From contig NZ_JSEP01000020.1 in assembly GCF_001624695.1 (NCBI RefSeq), forward strand, positions 1-64,000: a stretch of DNA of 64,000 nucleotides. The letters run 5' to 3'. The DNA is from Labrenzia sp. OB1 (lineage in GTDB: Bacteria; Pseudomonadota; Alphaproteobacteria; Rhizobiales; Stappiaceae). Position numbers and translations under genes: made by a program. This document shows positions 55,282-64,000 of the stretch, one piece after another. Within the stretch, counting starts at the first letter, position 1. Each line of letters starts with the position of its first letter. Under the pieces are notes generated by a model. The model was not told the DNA's origin and did not search any database. It saw only the letters and a list, made by a program, of their open reading frames with translations.

Positions 55282-56391
55282 ATGGAAAAGAGTTTAACAC
55301 CCGTCATTGCCGGTTTTATTCCTCTGCTGGACAGCGCGGTTCTTGTGGCCGCGGCGGAAATGGGATTCGCGGAGCAGGAAGGTATCGCGCTGAAGCTCGT
55401 CCGGGAAACCTCCTGGGCGAATATCCGGGACCGGATCGCCGTCGGTCATTTCGATGTCGCCCATATGCTGGCGCCGATGCCAATCGCCGCGAGCCTGAAC
55501 CTGACCAGTCTGGCCGTGCCGATGCTGGCGCCCATGCTGCTCGGTCTGGGGGGGAATGCCATAACGGTGTCGACCAGCCTTTGGGAAGACATGGCGGCCG
55601 CGGGCGCCGATACCGGGGGCGATCCTGGCTCGACCGGCAAGGCGCTGGCGGCAGTCATCGCGAGCCGGCGCGCAAAATCGGCACCGCTGCTGCATTTCGG
55701 CGTGGTCCATCCTTTTTCCGGGCATGCCTACGAGTTGCGCTACTGGATCGCTGCCGCTGGTCTGGATCCCGACACCGATGTGGAAATCACCGTACTTGCG
55801 CCGCAGATCATGGCGGATGCGCTCGCGACCGGCCAGCTTGACGGCTATTGTGTCGGAGAGCCGTGGAACACGGCGGCGGTGGCCGCCGGGACAGGGCGGA
55901 TCGTGACCTACAAGCAGGCCATCTGGCCCGACAGTCCGGAAAAGGTCCTCGGTGTCACCCGGAAATGGGCGGAGGCAAATCCCCTGACGTTGGCAGCCCT
56001 TCTGCGCGCCTTGTCCGGGGCTGCCGACTGGTGCGCATCTACGGAAAACGTGGAAAAGCTCGCCGGACTGCTCTCGAGCGCAGACATGCTCGGTTGTCCG
56101 GCGGAGGTTTGCCTTCCGGCGCTTGAGGGCAGCATGCGCCTTGGCCGGAACACGATGAAGCAGGTACCTGACTTTCTGACATTTTCGGGGGGCGCGAAGA
56201 TGGCGCCGATGCCGGCGCACGGCAAGTGGTTCCACGAGCAGATGGTGCGCTGGGGCCAGGCGGAGCGATCGGAAGAGGCCTCCGCGGCGGTGGCCGGAAT
56301 TTTTTCTCCCGACATCTATCTGTCGGCCCTGGGGCTGGAAAACGTGCCCAGGGATACGCCAATTCGCATGTTCGACGGCCGGGAATTCTAG
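55282..56391 (+). CDS. nasS: NasS, nitrate-sensing NrtA-like protein
   Basis: 369 residues, related to NrtA/CmpA substrate-binding proteins ([57 protein letters not shown]). It has no signal peptide, which separates the cytoplasmic sensor NasS from the transporter subunit. It should bind nitrate and release NasT. Ribosome binding site ggagg. It is paired with nasT. Confidence 0.93.
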   Translation: MEKSLTPVIAGFIPLLDSAVLVAAAEMGFAEQEGIALKLVRETSWANIRDRIAVGHFDVAHMLAPMPIAASLNLTSLAVPMLAPMLLGLGGNAITVSTSLWEDMAAAGADTGGDPGSTGKALAAVIASRRAKSAPLLHFGVVHPFSGHAYELRYWIAAAGLDPDTDVEITVLAPQIMADALATGQLDGYCVGEPWNTAAVAAGTGRIVTYKQAIWPDSPEKVLGVTRKWAEANPLTLAALLRALSGAADWCASTENVEKLAGLLSSADMLGCPAEVCLPALEGSMRLGRNTMKQVPDFLTFSGGAKMAPMPAHGKWFHEQMVRWGQAERSEEASAAVAGIFSPDIYLSALGLENVPRDTPIRMFDGREF

Positions 56392-56557
56392 CCGCGATTG
56401 AAGCGCGACACTTCCGGTCAGATGCGCTGCGGTGCACAAAAAAAGATCAACTGCCTGCTGGTGCAGCTGTTAATTCATGCAGGCAGTGCAAGCCGGCTGG
56501 CAGGGGCCTAATGCGTAACTCATTGTAAATCATCAGAAAGATCAAAAATCATTTAAT
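56392..56557. other. Upstream half of the nrtA control region
   Basis: Contains the inverted repeat ACTGCCTGC (56450-56458) / GCAGGCAGT (56479-56487), with perfect 9-bp arms and a 20-base loop. Two GGTGCA half-sites (56431 and 56460) resemble parts of NtrC sites. These could bind the activator of the sigma-54 promoter that follows; this is inferred. The repeat could also end the nasS transcript, but no T-run follows. Confidence 0.4.
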
Positions 56558-56573
56558 TGGCATGCTTCATGCT
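56558..56573 (+). promoter_or_regulatory. Sigma-54 (-24/-12) promoter of the nrt-nir operon
   Basis: TGGCATGCTTCATGCT has GG and GC dinucleotides ten bases apart and matches TGGCACG-N4-TTGCW at most positions. Transcription would begin near 56584, just before the first leader hairpin. Sigma-54/NtrC control of nitrate uptake genes is common in proteobacteria. Confidence 0.65.
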
Positions 56574-56586
56574 TTGAATGAAACGT

Positions 56587-56629
56587 GGCCGACGATGGCC
56601 CATCTTATAACGCGCCCGGTGCTGGGTGC
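56587..56629 (+). promoter_or_regulatory. Candidate ANTAR (NasT) two-hairpin leader
   Basis: Hairpin 1 is GGCC-gacgat-GGCC (56587-56600). Hairpin 2 is GCGCCC-ggtgct-GGGTGC (56612-56629, one G-T pair). Both have six-base loops with G at position 4, as in ANTAR targets, but position 1 is G rather than the usual A. They are separated by 11 bases and followed at once by the terminator. Confidence 0.6.
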
Positions 56630-56636
56630 TCAGGCA

Positions 56637-56698
56637 AAGCCGCCGCTCTGATCTGCATGATTTCCTTCCATTCATGCTGGTCAGACGGCGGTTTTTTT
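56637..56698 (+). terminator. Leader terminator in front of nrtA
   Basis: CCGCCG (56640-56645) pairs with CGGCGG (56686-56691), TCTGA with TCAGA and GCATGA with TCATGC, giving a long stem, followed by seven T. It precedes the nrtA start by 58 bp, so transcription would stop unless antitermination occurs. NasT is the expected antiterminator. Confidence 0.85.
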
Positions 56699-56755
56699 AT
56701 TTGCGCTGGGCCCGGTCGGGCCGGCGCAGGGCAGATGAGGGAAGAGGACGAAACG

Positions 56756-58156
56756 ATGTCAACGACAACTAAGATCACCCGCCGGGTTGCTCTCGGGGCC
56801 CTGATGGCGGCCACGGTGCTGGTGCCCGCTTCCGGTGCCTTTGCCGAGATGCTGGATGTCGAAAAGGATGAGCTGACCTTCGGTTTCATCAAGCTGACCG
56901 ACATGGCGCCGCTCGCGGTTGCCTATGAACTTGGATATTTCGAGGACGAGGGGCTTTTTGTCACCCTCGAGCCGCAAGCCAACTGGAAGGTTCTGCTCGA
57001 CCGGGTGATCACCGGCGAACTGGACGGGGCGCACATGCTGGCCGGCCAGCCATTGGCGGCGACCATCGGTTTCGGAACCAAGGCGCATATCGTCACGCCG
57101 TTTTCCATGGATCTCAACGGCAACGGTATCACCGTTTCCAACGAAATCTGGGAGATGATGAAGCCGCATCTGGAGATGCAGGACGACGGAAAGCCGGTGC
57201 ATCCGATCAAGGCGACGGCTCTGAAGCCGGTTGTCGACAAGTTCAAGGCCGACGGCAAGCCGTTCAACATGGGCATGGTGTTCCCGGTCTCCACCCATAA
57301 CTACGAGCTGCGTTACTGGCTCGCCTCCGGCAACATTCATCCAGGCTTCTATTCAGACACGGATATTTCCGGCCAGATCCAGGCGGATGCGCTTTTGTCG
57401 GTCACCCCGCCGCCACAGATGCCCTCGACGCTCGAGGCCGGCACCATCCACGGCTACTGTGTCGGCGAACCGTGGAACCAGCAGGCGGTGTTCAAGGGCA
57501 TCGGCGTTCCGGTGATCACCGACTACGAGATCTGGAAGAACAACCCGGAGAAGGTCTTCGGAATGACGCAGGAGTTCACGGAGGAATATCCGAACACCAC
57601 GCTCGCCGTCACCAAGGCGCTGATCCGCGCGGCCAAGTGGCTTGATGAAAACGACAACGCAAACCGTATGGAAGCTGTCGAGATCCTCTCCCGGTCCGAA
57701 TATGTGGGTGCGGACGCGGAAGTTATCGCCAACTCCATGACCGGCACCTTCGAATACGAGAAGGGCGACAAGCGCGACGTTCCCGACTTCAACGTCTTCT
57801 ATCGCTACTTTGCGACCTATCCCTACTACTCGGATGCGGTCTGGTATCTGACCCAGATGCGCCGCTGGGGCCAGATCGGCGAATACAAGCCCGACAGCTG
57901 GTACGACGAGGTGGCGAAGTCGGTCTACCGCCCGGATATCTATCTCCAGGCCGCCGAAATGCTGGTCGAGGACGGCCATGTCGCAAGGGAAGACTTTCCC
58001 TGGGACACCGACGGCTACCGGGTGCCCACTCCGGCCGGGGATATCATCGACGGCATCGCCTACGACGGCAAACAGCCGAATGCCTATATCGACAGCCTGC
58101 CGATCGGCCTCAAGGGCAAACAGGTCGTGACCGGCAGCGACGTCGTCGGCGGATAA
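56756..58156 (+). CDS. nrtA: Nitrate ABC transporter substrate-binding protein
   Basis: 466 residues from ATG 56756, with gaagaggac upstream; the open frame further 5' runs through the leader terminator and is not coding. A Tat-type leader ([20 protein letters not shown]) is cleaved near AFA-E. Blocks shared with NasS include [36 protein letters not shown] and [11 protein letters not shown]. It captures nitrate in the periplasm and passes it to NrtB. First gene after the antitermination leader. Confidence 0.95.
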   Translation: MSTTTKITRRVALGALMAATVLVPASGAFAEMLDVEKDELTFGFIKLTDMAPLAVAYELGYFEDEGLFVTLEPQANWKVLLDRVITGELDGAHMLAGQPLAATIGFGTKAHIVTPFSMDLNGNGITVSNEIWEMMKPHLEMQDDGKPVHPIKATALKPVVDKFKADGKPFNMGMVFPVSTHNYELRYWLASGNIHPGFYSDTDISGQIQADALLSVTPPPQMPSTLEAGTIHGYCVGEPWNQQAVFKGIGVPVITDYEIWKNNPEKVFGMTQEFTEEYPNTTLAVTKALIRAAKWLDENDNANRMEAVEILSRSEYVGADAEVIANSMTGTFEYEKGDKRDVPDFNVFYRYFATYPYYSDAVWYLTQMRRWGQIGEYKPDSWYDEVAKSVYRPDIYLQAAEMLVEDGHVAREDFPWDTDGYRVPTPAGDIIDGIAYDGKQPNAYIDSLPIGLKGKQVVTGSDVVGG

Positions 58157-58241
58157 GGGAGGGAAGAGGGGTGGCGGGCTACAGCCCGCCGCTCCTTGCT
58201 TTTCCATTGAGCATCAGAAATTTGAGACGAGGACCTTCATT

Positions 58242-59324
58242 ATGGCCAATGCCGACACCGCAGGCGGTCAGGATCTTGCCCGCGCCGCACGCCGGGAAAA
58301 GCTTTTCACGCGGATCAACAAGGCTGCCGGCTGGCTGGACGCGCTTGGTCTGTCGTGGACCGTGCCGCTCCTGAAGATCGCCGCCGGCGACAGCCGCAAG
58401 GAACAGATGGGTGAACTCAAGCGGGTGCTTGTGATCCCGCTTCTGGGTATCGCCGCCTTTCTGGTCCTGTGGGGCGTTCTGGCGCCGCAGGTGCAGACGT
58501 CTCTCGGTGCCGTTCCCGGTCCGGCACAGGTCTGGGATCAGGCCGTCAATCTCTGGGACGATCATGTGCGCGAGCGCGACAAGGCGGATGCCTTTTTCGA
58601 ACGCCAGGAACAGCGCAACGCCAAGCTGGTGGCCGAGGGCAAGTCCGACAAGGTCAAGTGGCGCGACTATACCGGTAAACCGACCTACATCGACCAGATC
58701 GGCACATCCCTGAAAACCGTGGGGCTCGGCTTCCTGATCGCGACGATCATCGCCGTTCCGCTCGGGATCGCATCCGGTCTGTCGCGGTCGTTCAACGGGG
58801 CGATCAATCCGCTTATCCAGATTTTCAAGCCGGTCTCGCCACTCGCATGGCTGCCGATCGTCACGATGATCATTTCCGCGACCTATGCGGATCCCTTCGA
58901 CTGGCTGTCGAAATCCCTGCTGATTTCCGCCGTTACGGTGACGCTGTGCTCCATGTGGCCGACCCTGATCAACACGGCGCTGGGCGTCGCCTCCGTCGAC
59001 AAGGACCTGATGAATGTCGGCCGTGTCCTGCAATTGCCGACATGGAAGACCATCACCAAGCTCGTGCTGCCTTCCTCCCTGCCGCTGATCTTCACCGGTC
59101 TGCGCCTGTCTCTGGGTGTGGGCTGGATGGTGCTGATCGCCGCGGAAATGCTGGCGCAGAACCCTGGGCTGGGAAAATTCGTCTGGGACGAATTCCAGAA
59201 CGGCTCTTCGCAGTCGCTCGCAAAGATCATGGTCGCTGTGCTGACCATCGGCGTTATCGGGTTTGCGCTCGACAGGCTGATGTTCGCCCTGCAGCGCGCC
59301 TTCACCTTCTCGGCGAACCGGTAA
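58242..59324 (+). CDS. nrtB: Nitrate ABC transporter permease
   Basis: 360 residues. After an N-terminal TM ([20 protein letters not shown], about 65-85) and a periplasmic loop, five further TM segments carry the permease domain, with the ATPase-contact loop [18 protein letters not shown]. The extended N-terminal cytoplasmic part is typical of this nitrate/bicarbonate/taurine-type family. It lies 85 bp after nrtA and 10 bp before the ATPase gene. Confidence 0.95.
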   Translation: MANADTAGGQDLARAARREKLFTRINKAAGWLDALGLSWTVPLLKIAAGDSRKEQMGELKRVLVIPLLGIAAFLVLWGVLAPQVQTSLGAVPGPAQVWDQAVNLWDDHVRERDKADAFFERQEQRNAKLVAEGKSDKVKWRDYTGKPTYIDQIGTSLKTVGLGFLIATIIAVPLGIASGLSRSFNGAINPLIQIFKPVSPLAWLPIVTMIISATYADPFDWLSKSLLISAVTVTLCSMWPTLINTALGVASVDKDLMNVGRVLQLPTWKTITKLVLPSSLPLIFTGLRLSLGVGWMVLIAAEMLAQNPGLGKFVWDEFQNGSSQSLAKIMVAVLTIGVIGFALDRLMFALQRAFTFSANR

Positions 59325-59334
59325 GGAGACCGAT

Positions 59335-61095
59335 ATGGCGTTTCTGGAAATCTCCGGCATCTCCAAATCCTATGGCGAGGGCGCCAACCGGACGGATGTT
59401 CTGGAAGACATCAACCTGAAGGTGGAGGAGGGGGAATTCATTGCCATTGTCGGGTTTTCCGGCACCGGCAAGACGACACTTATCTCCCTGCTTGCCGGCC
59501 TCATCGAACCGGACACCGGCGGCATCATCTTCAAGGGAAGGGAAATCGACGGTCCGAGTCCTGACCGGGGCGTGGTTTTCCAGTCCTATTCACTCATGCC
59601 GTGGCTGTCGGTCGCGGGCAATGTGGCGTTGGCCGTCGACAGCGTCTTCAGGAAGAAAAGTTCCACCGAGCGCAAAGCCATCTGCGACAAGTACATCGAG
59701 ATGGTCGGTCTGGCGCACGCCAGGGACCGCAAGCCGGCTGAGCTTTCCGGCGGCATGCGCCAGAGAGTGGCCGTCGCCCGCGCATTGGCGATGCAGCCGG
59801 AGCTTCTGCTGCTCGATGAACCGCTGTCGGCGCTCGACGCGCTGACGCGCGCCAAGCTGCAGGACGAGTTCGCGGCGATCTGCGAGCAGGAGAAAAAGAC
59901 CATCGTCCTCATCACCAACGATGTTGACGAGGCCATTCTGCTGGCCGACAGAATTGTTCCGCTGAAGCCTGGAACGAGCGCAACGCTCGGTCCGGAATTC
60001 AAGGTGCCGTTCAAGCGTCCCCGGGACAGGGGAGAACTCAATCACGACGAAGATTTTATCCGCCTTCGCGCCGATGTGACCGCGTATCTGATGGAAGCCG
60101 GCGCGCTGCGCGGTGCGGATACGGAGCGAGACATCGTCCTGCCGAATATCGTTCCGATCACCCGGCGGCCGAAGGGTGGCGACAAATTGCCTGACGCCTA
60201 TGAACGTGCGGCCGAAACGGCCAAACAGGATCGGTATCTGGAATTTTCCCGTCTCAAGAAGGTCTACCCGACGCCCAAGGGACCGCTGACGGTCGTCGAC
60301 GGGTTTGATCTGAAAATGAAGAAGGGGGAGTTCATCACCCTGATCGGACACTCGGGCTGCGGCAAATCCACGGTTCTGTCCATGGTGGCCGGCCTCAATC
60401 CGATCACCGACGGGGCGATTGTCCTGGACGGCACCCATGTCACAGAGGCGGGCCCCGACCGGGCCGTGGTGTTTCAGGCGCCCAGCCTGATGCCGTGGCT
60501 GACGGCCTATGAGAACGTGGAGCTCGGAGTCGACAAGGTCTATCCGGACGCGAACAAGGCCGAAAAGCGGGATGTCATCGAATACTATCTTTCCAAGGTA
60601 GGCCTTGCCGATGCCATGCAAAAGGCAGCCGTCGACCTGTCTAACGGCATGAAACAGCGTGTCGGCATCGCCCGGGCCTTTGCCCTGTCGCCGAAACTGC
60701 TGCTGCTCGACGAGCCTTTCGGCATGCTGGACAGCCTGACGCGCTGGGAATTGCAGGACGTCCTGATGGATGTGTGGAAACGCACCCGGGTGACAGCGGT
60801 CTGCGTCACCCATGATGTCGATGAAGCCATCCTGCTCGCCGACCGCGTGGTGATGATGTCCAACGGCCCGAACGCACGGATTGGCAACATCATGGAAGTG
60901 GACCTGCCGCGTCCTCGCTCGCGCAGGGAACTTCTCGCCCACCCGGATTACTACGCCTACCGCGAAGAGCTCCTGGATTTTCTGGAGGCCTATGAGGGCG
61001 GCGCCGATCCGAGCGAGGACCAGCTCAAATCCATTCAGGAAAAACGCGCTGCGCGCATGGCCCGGCAGAAGGCCGCGGTCGAGGCTGCCGAATGA
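59335..61095 (+). CDS. Nitrate ABC transporter tandem ATPase (NrtC/NrtD-like fusion)
   Basis: 586 residues with two complete nucleotide-binding domains. Domain 1: Walker [11 protein letters not shown] (about 40), signature LSGGMRQRV (about 136), Walker [11 protein letters not shown] (about 158). Domain 2: Walker [11 protein letters not shown] (about 340), signature LSNGMKQRV (about 436), Walker [11 protein letters not shown] (about 456). One polypeptide would supply both ATPases normally encoded as NrtC and NrtD. The C-terminal substrate-binding-like domain of cyanobacterial NrtC is absent. It is followed by nirB with 17 bases between the genes. Confidence 0.92.
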   Translation: MAFLEISGISKSYGEGANRTDVLEDINLKVEEGEFIAIVGFSGTGKTTLISLLAGLIEPDTGGIIFKGREIDGPSPDRGVVFQSYSLMPWLSVAGNVALAVDSVFRKKSSTERKAICDKYIEMVGLAHARDRKPAELSGGMRQRVAVARALAMQPELLLLDEPLSALDALTRAKLQDEFAAICEQEKKTIVLITNDVDEAILLADRIVPLKPGTSATLGPEFKVPFKRPRDRGELNHDEDFIRLRADVTAYLMEAGALRGADTERDIVLPNIVPITRRPKGGDKLPDAYERAAETAKQDRYLEFSRLKKVYPTPKGPLTVVDGFDLKMKKGEFITLIGHSGCGKSTVLSMVAGLNPITDGAIVLDGTHVTEAGPDRAVVFQAPSLMPWLTAYENVELGVDKVYPDANKAEKRDVIEYYLSKVGLADAMQKAAVDLSNGMKQRVGIARAFALSPKLLLLDEPFGMLDSLTRWELQDVLMDVWKRTRVTAVCVTHDVDEAILLADRVVMMSNGPNARIGNIMEVDLPRPRSRRELLAHPDYYAYREELLDFLEAYEGGADPSEDQLKSIQEKRAARMARQKAAVEAAE

Positions 61096-61112
61096 AGTCG
61101 AGGAGCGAGACA

Positions 61113-63566
61113 ATGAGCAAACAGAAACTCGTCATCGTCGGCAACGGCATGGCCCCCGGGCGGATGCTCGAATATCTGTTCGACAGGAACCCGGACGCCT
61201 TTGAGGTCACCATTTTCAATGCAGAGCCGCGGGTCAACTACAACCGCCTGATGCTGTCTCCGGTTCTCTCGGGTGAAAAGACCTATGAGGACATCATCAC
61301 CCACGGCGATGACTGGTACGGCGAACACGGTGTAACGCTGCACAAATCGGCCCGTGTACGCGACATCGACCGGACGGCGAAAACCGTTATCTCCGAGAAT
61401 GGCGTGACCGCCACCTACGACAAGCTGGTGATCGCCACCGGGTCCGATCCTTTCATCATCCCGTTGCCGGGCAAGGATCTCGACGGGGTTCTGACCTACC
61501 GGGATCTCGATGACGTCGAAAGGATGCTGGAGGCCGCCAGGCGCGGCGGACGCGCAGTCGTTATCGGCGGTGGCCTGCTTGGACTGGAAGCGGCGGCAGG
61601 CCTGAAGATGCAGGGCATGGACGTGACCGTCCTGCACCTGATGCCGACGCTTATGGAACGCCAGCTCGATCCGGCTGCCGGCTTCCTGCTGGAGGAAGAG
61701 TTCAAGCGGCGCGGCATCGACGTGCGAACCAAGGCCAACAGCCATGAGATCGTCGGTGATGAAGCGGGCAGGGTAAAGGCCATCCGCCTGGACGACGGTT
61801 CCCAGATCGATGCGAGCATCGTTGTAATGGCGGTCGGTATCCGGCCGTCCGCGGAGCTTGCCAGGACGGTTGGCCTAAACGTCAATCGCGGCGTTCTTGT
61901 CGGCGACGACATGCGCACCAGCGACGAGGACATCTTCGCGCTGGGCGAATGCGTCGAGCACCGGAGCATGTGCTACGGGCTGGTCGCGCCGCTCTACGAA
62001 ATGGCGGGCGTCATCGCGGAGAACCTGCTTGAGGGGAGCGCGGAATATACCGGGTCCGCCACTGCGACCAAACTCAAGGTTACCGGCGTAGATCTCTATT
62101 CGGCGGGCGATTTCGTTGAAGGAAAGGACCGGGAGGAGATCGTCCTCAGGGATGCCTCGGCGGGTGTCTACAAGCGGCTTGTTCTCAGGGACAACGTGAT
62201 CGTCGGTGCCGTGCTTTACGGTGAAACGTCCGACGGTCCATGGTTCTTCGACCTGATCAAGAAAAAGACGGATGTCTCCGAAATGCGGGAGACGCTTATC
62301 TTCGGACAGGCGTATCAGGGGGGCGCCCCCCTGGACCCTACGGTGGCCGTTGCAGCCTTGCCGGATGATGCGGAAATCTGCGGCTGCAACGGCATATGCA
62401 AGGGACAGATCGTTTCCGCCATCGCGGAAAAGGGCCTGACCAACCTTGATGGTGTCAGGGCGCACACCAAGGCGTCCGCCTCCTGCGGCACCTGCACGGG
62501 GCTTGTCGAGCAGCTTCTGCAGGTCACGCTCGGCGAAGCTTATAATCCCGCGGCTGTCACGCCGATGTGCGGCTGCACGCATCTGGGCCATAACGACGTC
62601 CGCCGGCTGATCAAATCCAATGAGCTGAAGACCATTCCCGCCGTCATGCAGGAACTGGAATGGACCTCGTCGGGTGGCTGCGCCAAGTGCCGGCCGGCGC
62701 TCAATTATTATCTCGTTTCCGACTGGCCGGACGAATACGCGGATGACTATCAGTCCCGCTTCATCAACGAACGCGTGCACGCCAACATCCAGAAGGACGG
62801 CACCTATTCCGTTGTTCCGCGCATGTGGGGCGGCATGACGTCCTCCAAGGAACTCAGGGCCATCGCCGACGTCGTCGACAAGTTCAACATACCGGCGGTC
62901 AAATGCACGGGTGGCCAGCGGATCGACATGCTGGGGATCAAGAAAGAGGATCTCCCTGCTGTCTGGGCGGATCTCGGCAAGGCCGGTTTCGTCTCCGGTC
63001 AGGCTTATGCCAAGGGCCTCAGAACGGTCAAAACCTGTGTCGGGACAGACTGGTGCCGCTTCGGCACCCAGGATTCCACCGGTCTCGGTATCAAGATCGA
63101 AAAGTTCATGTGGGGCTCCTGGACGCCGGCCAAACTCAAACTGGCGGTCTCCGGCTGTCCGCGCAACTGCGCGGAAGCGACCTGCAAGGATATCGGCATC
63201 ATCTGTGTCGACAGCGGTTTCGAGATCCACTTCGCCGGTGCCGCCGGTCTCGACATCAAGGGCACGGAAGTGCTGGGCCAGGTAAAGACCGAGGAAGAGG
63301 CGCTGGAGCACGTCGTGGCTCTTGCCCAGATGTACCGCGAACAGGGTCATTACCTTGAACGGATCTACAAGTGGGCCAAACGCATCGGCTACGACGAGAT
63401 CCGCCGCCAGATCATGGACGATGCGGGCAAGCGCACGGCCTATTTCGACCGGTTCGTCCACTCCCAGAAATTTGCCCAGATTGACCCGTGGTCGGAGCGG
63501 GTTTCCGGCAAGGACAAGCATGAGTTCAATCCGATGGCCGTACTTTCCCAGGAGGCTGCAGAATGA
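61113..63566 (+). CDS. nirB: Assimilatory nitrite reductase large subunit
   Basis: 817 residues from ATG 61113, with gaggagcgag upstream. Order of domains: FAD/NAD(P)H pyridine nucleotide oxidoreductase (about 1-290, VIVGNGMAPG, VVIGGGLLGLEAA), two BFD-type [2Fe-2S] domains (CGCNGICKGQI with ASCGTCTGL; CGCTHLGH with GGCAKCRP), then the siroheme/[4Fe-4S] nitrite reductase half (CVGTDWCRFG and SGCPRNCAEATCKD). It reduces nitrite to ammonium with NAD(P)H. It overlaps nirD by four bases. Confidence 0.96.
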   Translation: MSKQKLVIVGNGMAPGRMLEYLFDRNPDAFEVTIFNAEPRVNYNRLMLSPVLSGEKTYEDIITHGDDWYGEHGVTLHKSARVRDIDRTAKTVISENGVTATYDKLVIATGSDPFIIPLPGKDLDGVLTYRDLDDVERMLEAARRGGRAVVIGGGLLGLEAAAGLKMQGMDVTVLHLMPTLMERQLDPAAGFLLEEEFKRRGIDVRTKANSHEIVGDEAGRVKAIRLDDGSQIDASIVVMAVGIRPSAELARTVGLNVNRGVLVGDDMRTSDEDIFALGECVEHRSMCYGLVAPLYEMAGVIAENLLEGSAEYTGSATATKLKVTGVDLYSAGDFVEGKDREEIVLRDASAGVYKRLVLRDNVIVGAVLYGETSDGPWFFDLIKKKTDVSEMRETLIFGQAYQGGAPLDPTVAVAALPDDAEICGCNGICKGQIVSAIAEKGLTNLDGVRAHTKASASCGTCTGLVEQLLQVTLGEAYNPAAVTPMCGCTHLGHNDVRRLIKSNELKTIPAVMQELEWTSSGGCAKCRPALNYYLVSDWPDEYADDYQSRFINERVHANIQKDGTYSVVPRMWGGMTSSKELRAIADVVDKFNIPAVKCTGGQRIDMLGIKKEDLPAVWADLGKAGFVSGQAYAKGLRTVKTCVGTDWCRFGTQDSTGLGIKIEKFMWGSWTPAKLKLAVSGCPRNCAEATCKDIGIICVDSGFEIHFAGAAGLDIKGTEVLGQVKTEEEALEHVVALAQMYREQGHYLERIYKWAKRIGYDEIRRQIMDDAGKRTAYFDRFVHSQKFAQIDPWSERVSGKDKHEFNPMAVLSQEAAE

Positions 63567-63904
63567 ACGCCGAAATTCGCAACTGGATTCAGGTCGGGTC
63601 CCTGGAAGACATTCCCCGGCAGGGCGCGCGCTGTGTGAAGGCCAGGGGGATGACCGTCGCGGTGTTCCGAACCGCCAAGGACGATGTTTTCGCTCTGGAA
63701 GACAAGTGCCCGCACAACAACGGGCCGCTCAGTCAGGGGATCGTGCATGACGGCTGTGTGACTTGCCCGCTGCACAACTGGGTGATTTCCCTGGAAACGG
63801 GGGCCGCGCAGGGTGCTGACGAAGGACGGACTCTGGCCTTCCCGGTCCGGCTGGAGGACAGCCGGATCTATATCGATCTTTCCCATTCGCACGAAGCTGT
63901 CTGA
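63563..63904 (+). CDS. nirD: Assimilatory nitrite reductase small subunit
   Basis: 113 residues. A Rieske-type fold with a full set of [2Fe-2S] ligands: CPH in EDKCPHNNGPLS and CPLH in VTCPLHNWVISL. Several NirD proteins lack these ligands; this copy retains them and may be redox-active. Coupled to nirB by an ATGA overlap. Confidence 0.94.
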   Translation: MNAEIRNWIQVGSLEDIPRQGARCVKARGMTVAVFRTAKDDVFALEDKCPHNNGPLSQGIVHDGCVTCPLHNWVISLETGAAQGADEGRTLAFPVRLEDSRIYIDLSHSHEAV

Positions 63905-63933
63905 CCGGACGGCCAACCGGGAAAGGAACGACC

Positions 63934-64000
63934 ATGTCCTGTGTAAATCCCAGGGAATTTGCTCACAAGACGATCGACGCGGGAGAATCCAGGATCTGGG
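63934..64000 (+). CDS. Start of next gene in the nitrite operon (truncated by window)
   Basis: ATG 63934 with aaagga upstream opens MSCVNPREFAHKTIDAGESR and runs off the end. Twenty-two residues are too few to identify. Position after nirBD suggests a nitrate-assimilation gene; it does not begin like a typical nasA nitrate reductase catalytic subunit. A protein-kinase-type gene occurs next to nirBD in some bacteria, but there is no evidence for that here. Confidence 0.6.
   Translation, partial: MSCVNPREFAHKTIDAGESRIW

Noticed and set aside
56585-56755. N-terminal extension of nrtA
   Set aside because: It would translate through the leader hairpins and terminator; the Tat leader begins properly at 56756.

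Overview
The window is high-GC DNA that reads as the chromosome of an alphaproteobacterium. Indicators are DUF3126, DUF2336, PAS_5 and BTLCP genes, CtrA-type TTAA-N7-TTAAC motifs, and an N-acetylglutaminylglutamine amide (NAGGN) osmolyte cluster. A marine Stappiaceae-like (Labrenzia/Roseibium/Stappia) or related hyphomicrobial genome is my best guess; this is inferred from gene content only. No rRNA, tRNA, CRISPR array or prophage was recognised. The only mobile element is the N-terminal end of an IS4-type transposase at the left edge.

Layout. Positions 1-190 hold the transposase end. Positions 428-7374 (minus) form a type I secretion operon read as TolC, ABC exporter with C39-like domain, HlyD adaptor, BTLCP (LapG-like) protease and a small two-TM membrane protein. 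It resembles the Lap biofilm-adhesin export system, but no adhesin gene lies in the window. Positions 7919-9094 hold a lone phnM with a Pho-box-like repeat upstream. Positions 9199-13928 hold the complete NAGGN osmoprotectant operon (asnO, ngg, M42 peptidase), divergent from a marR gene across a 21-bp palindrome. Positions 14557-16689 encode a c-di-GMP EAL/GGDEF membrane protein.

Positions 17192-33722 are mostly housekeeping and accessory metabolism: TrkH, SfsA, L,D-transpeptidase, Gpt, a MoCF-domain protein, FAD monooxygenase, two LysR-regulated modules, two alpha/beta hydrolases, an enoyl-CoA hydratase, CysE and a gamma-carbonic anhydrase. Positions 33885-38648 hold a second BTLCP protein, PilZ and PAS_5 proteins, a rhomboid protease and a CBS protein, separated by several intergenic regions that carry structured elements. 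Positions 38722-46294 hold folE-hisI, an IscU-like scaffold, yidD, a B12-binding radical SAM protein, thrS and an acyltransferase. Positions 47769-53435 hold flavoenzymes, a lytic transglycosylase with a CtrA-type box, DUF2336, Hpt and NAD kinase genes.

Positions 54635-64000 form an assimilatory nitrate/nitrite locus: nasT-nasS (ANTAR antiterminator and nitrate sensor), then nrtA-nrtB-nrtCD (ABC nitrate importer with a tandem-ATPase subunit), nirB-nirD, and the start of one further gene. The 365-bp gap before nrtA contains a sigma-54 type -24/-12 promoter, two small hairpins with six-nt loops and a strong intrinsic terminator. This is the arrangement expected if NasT releases transcription into nrtA when NasS senses nitrate. 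It is the best-supported regulatory system in the window.
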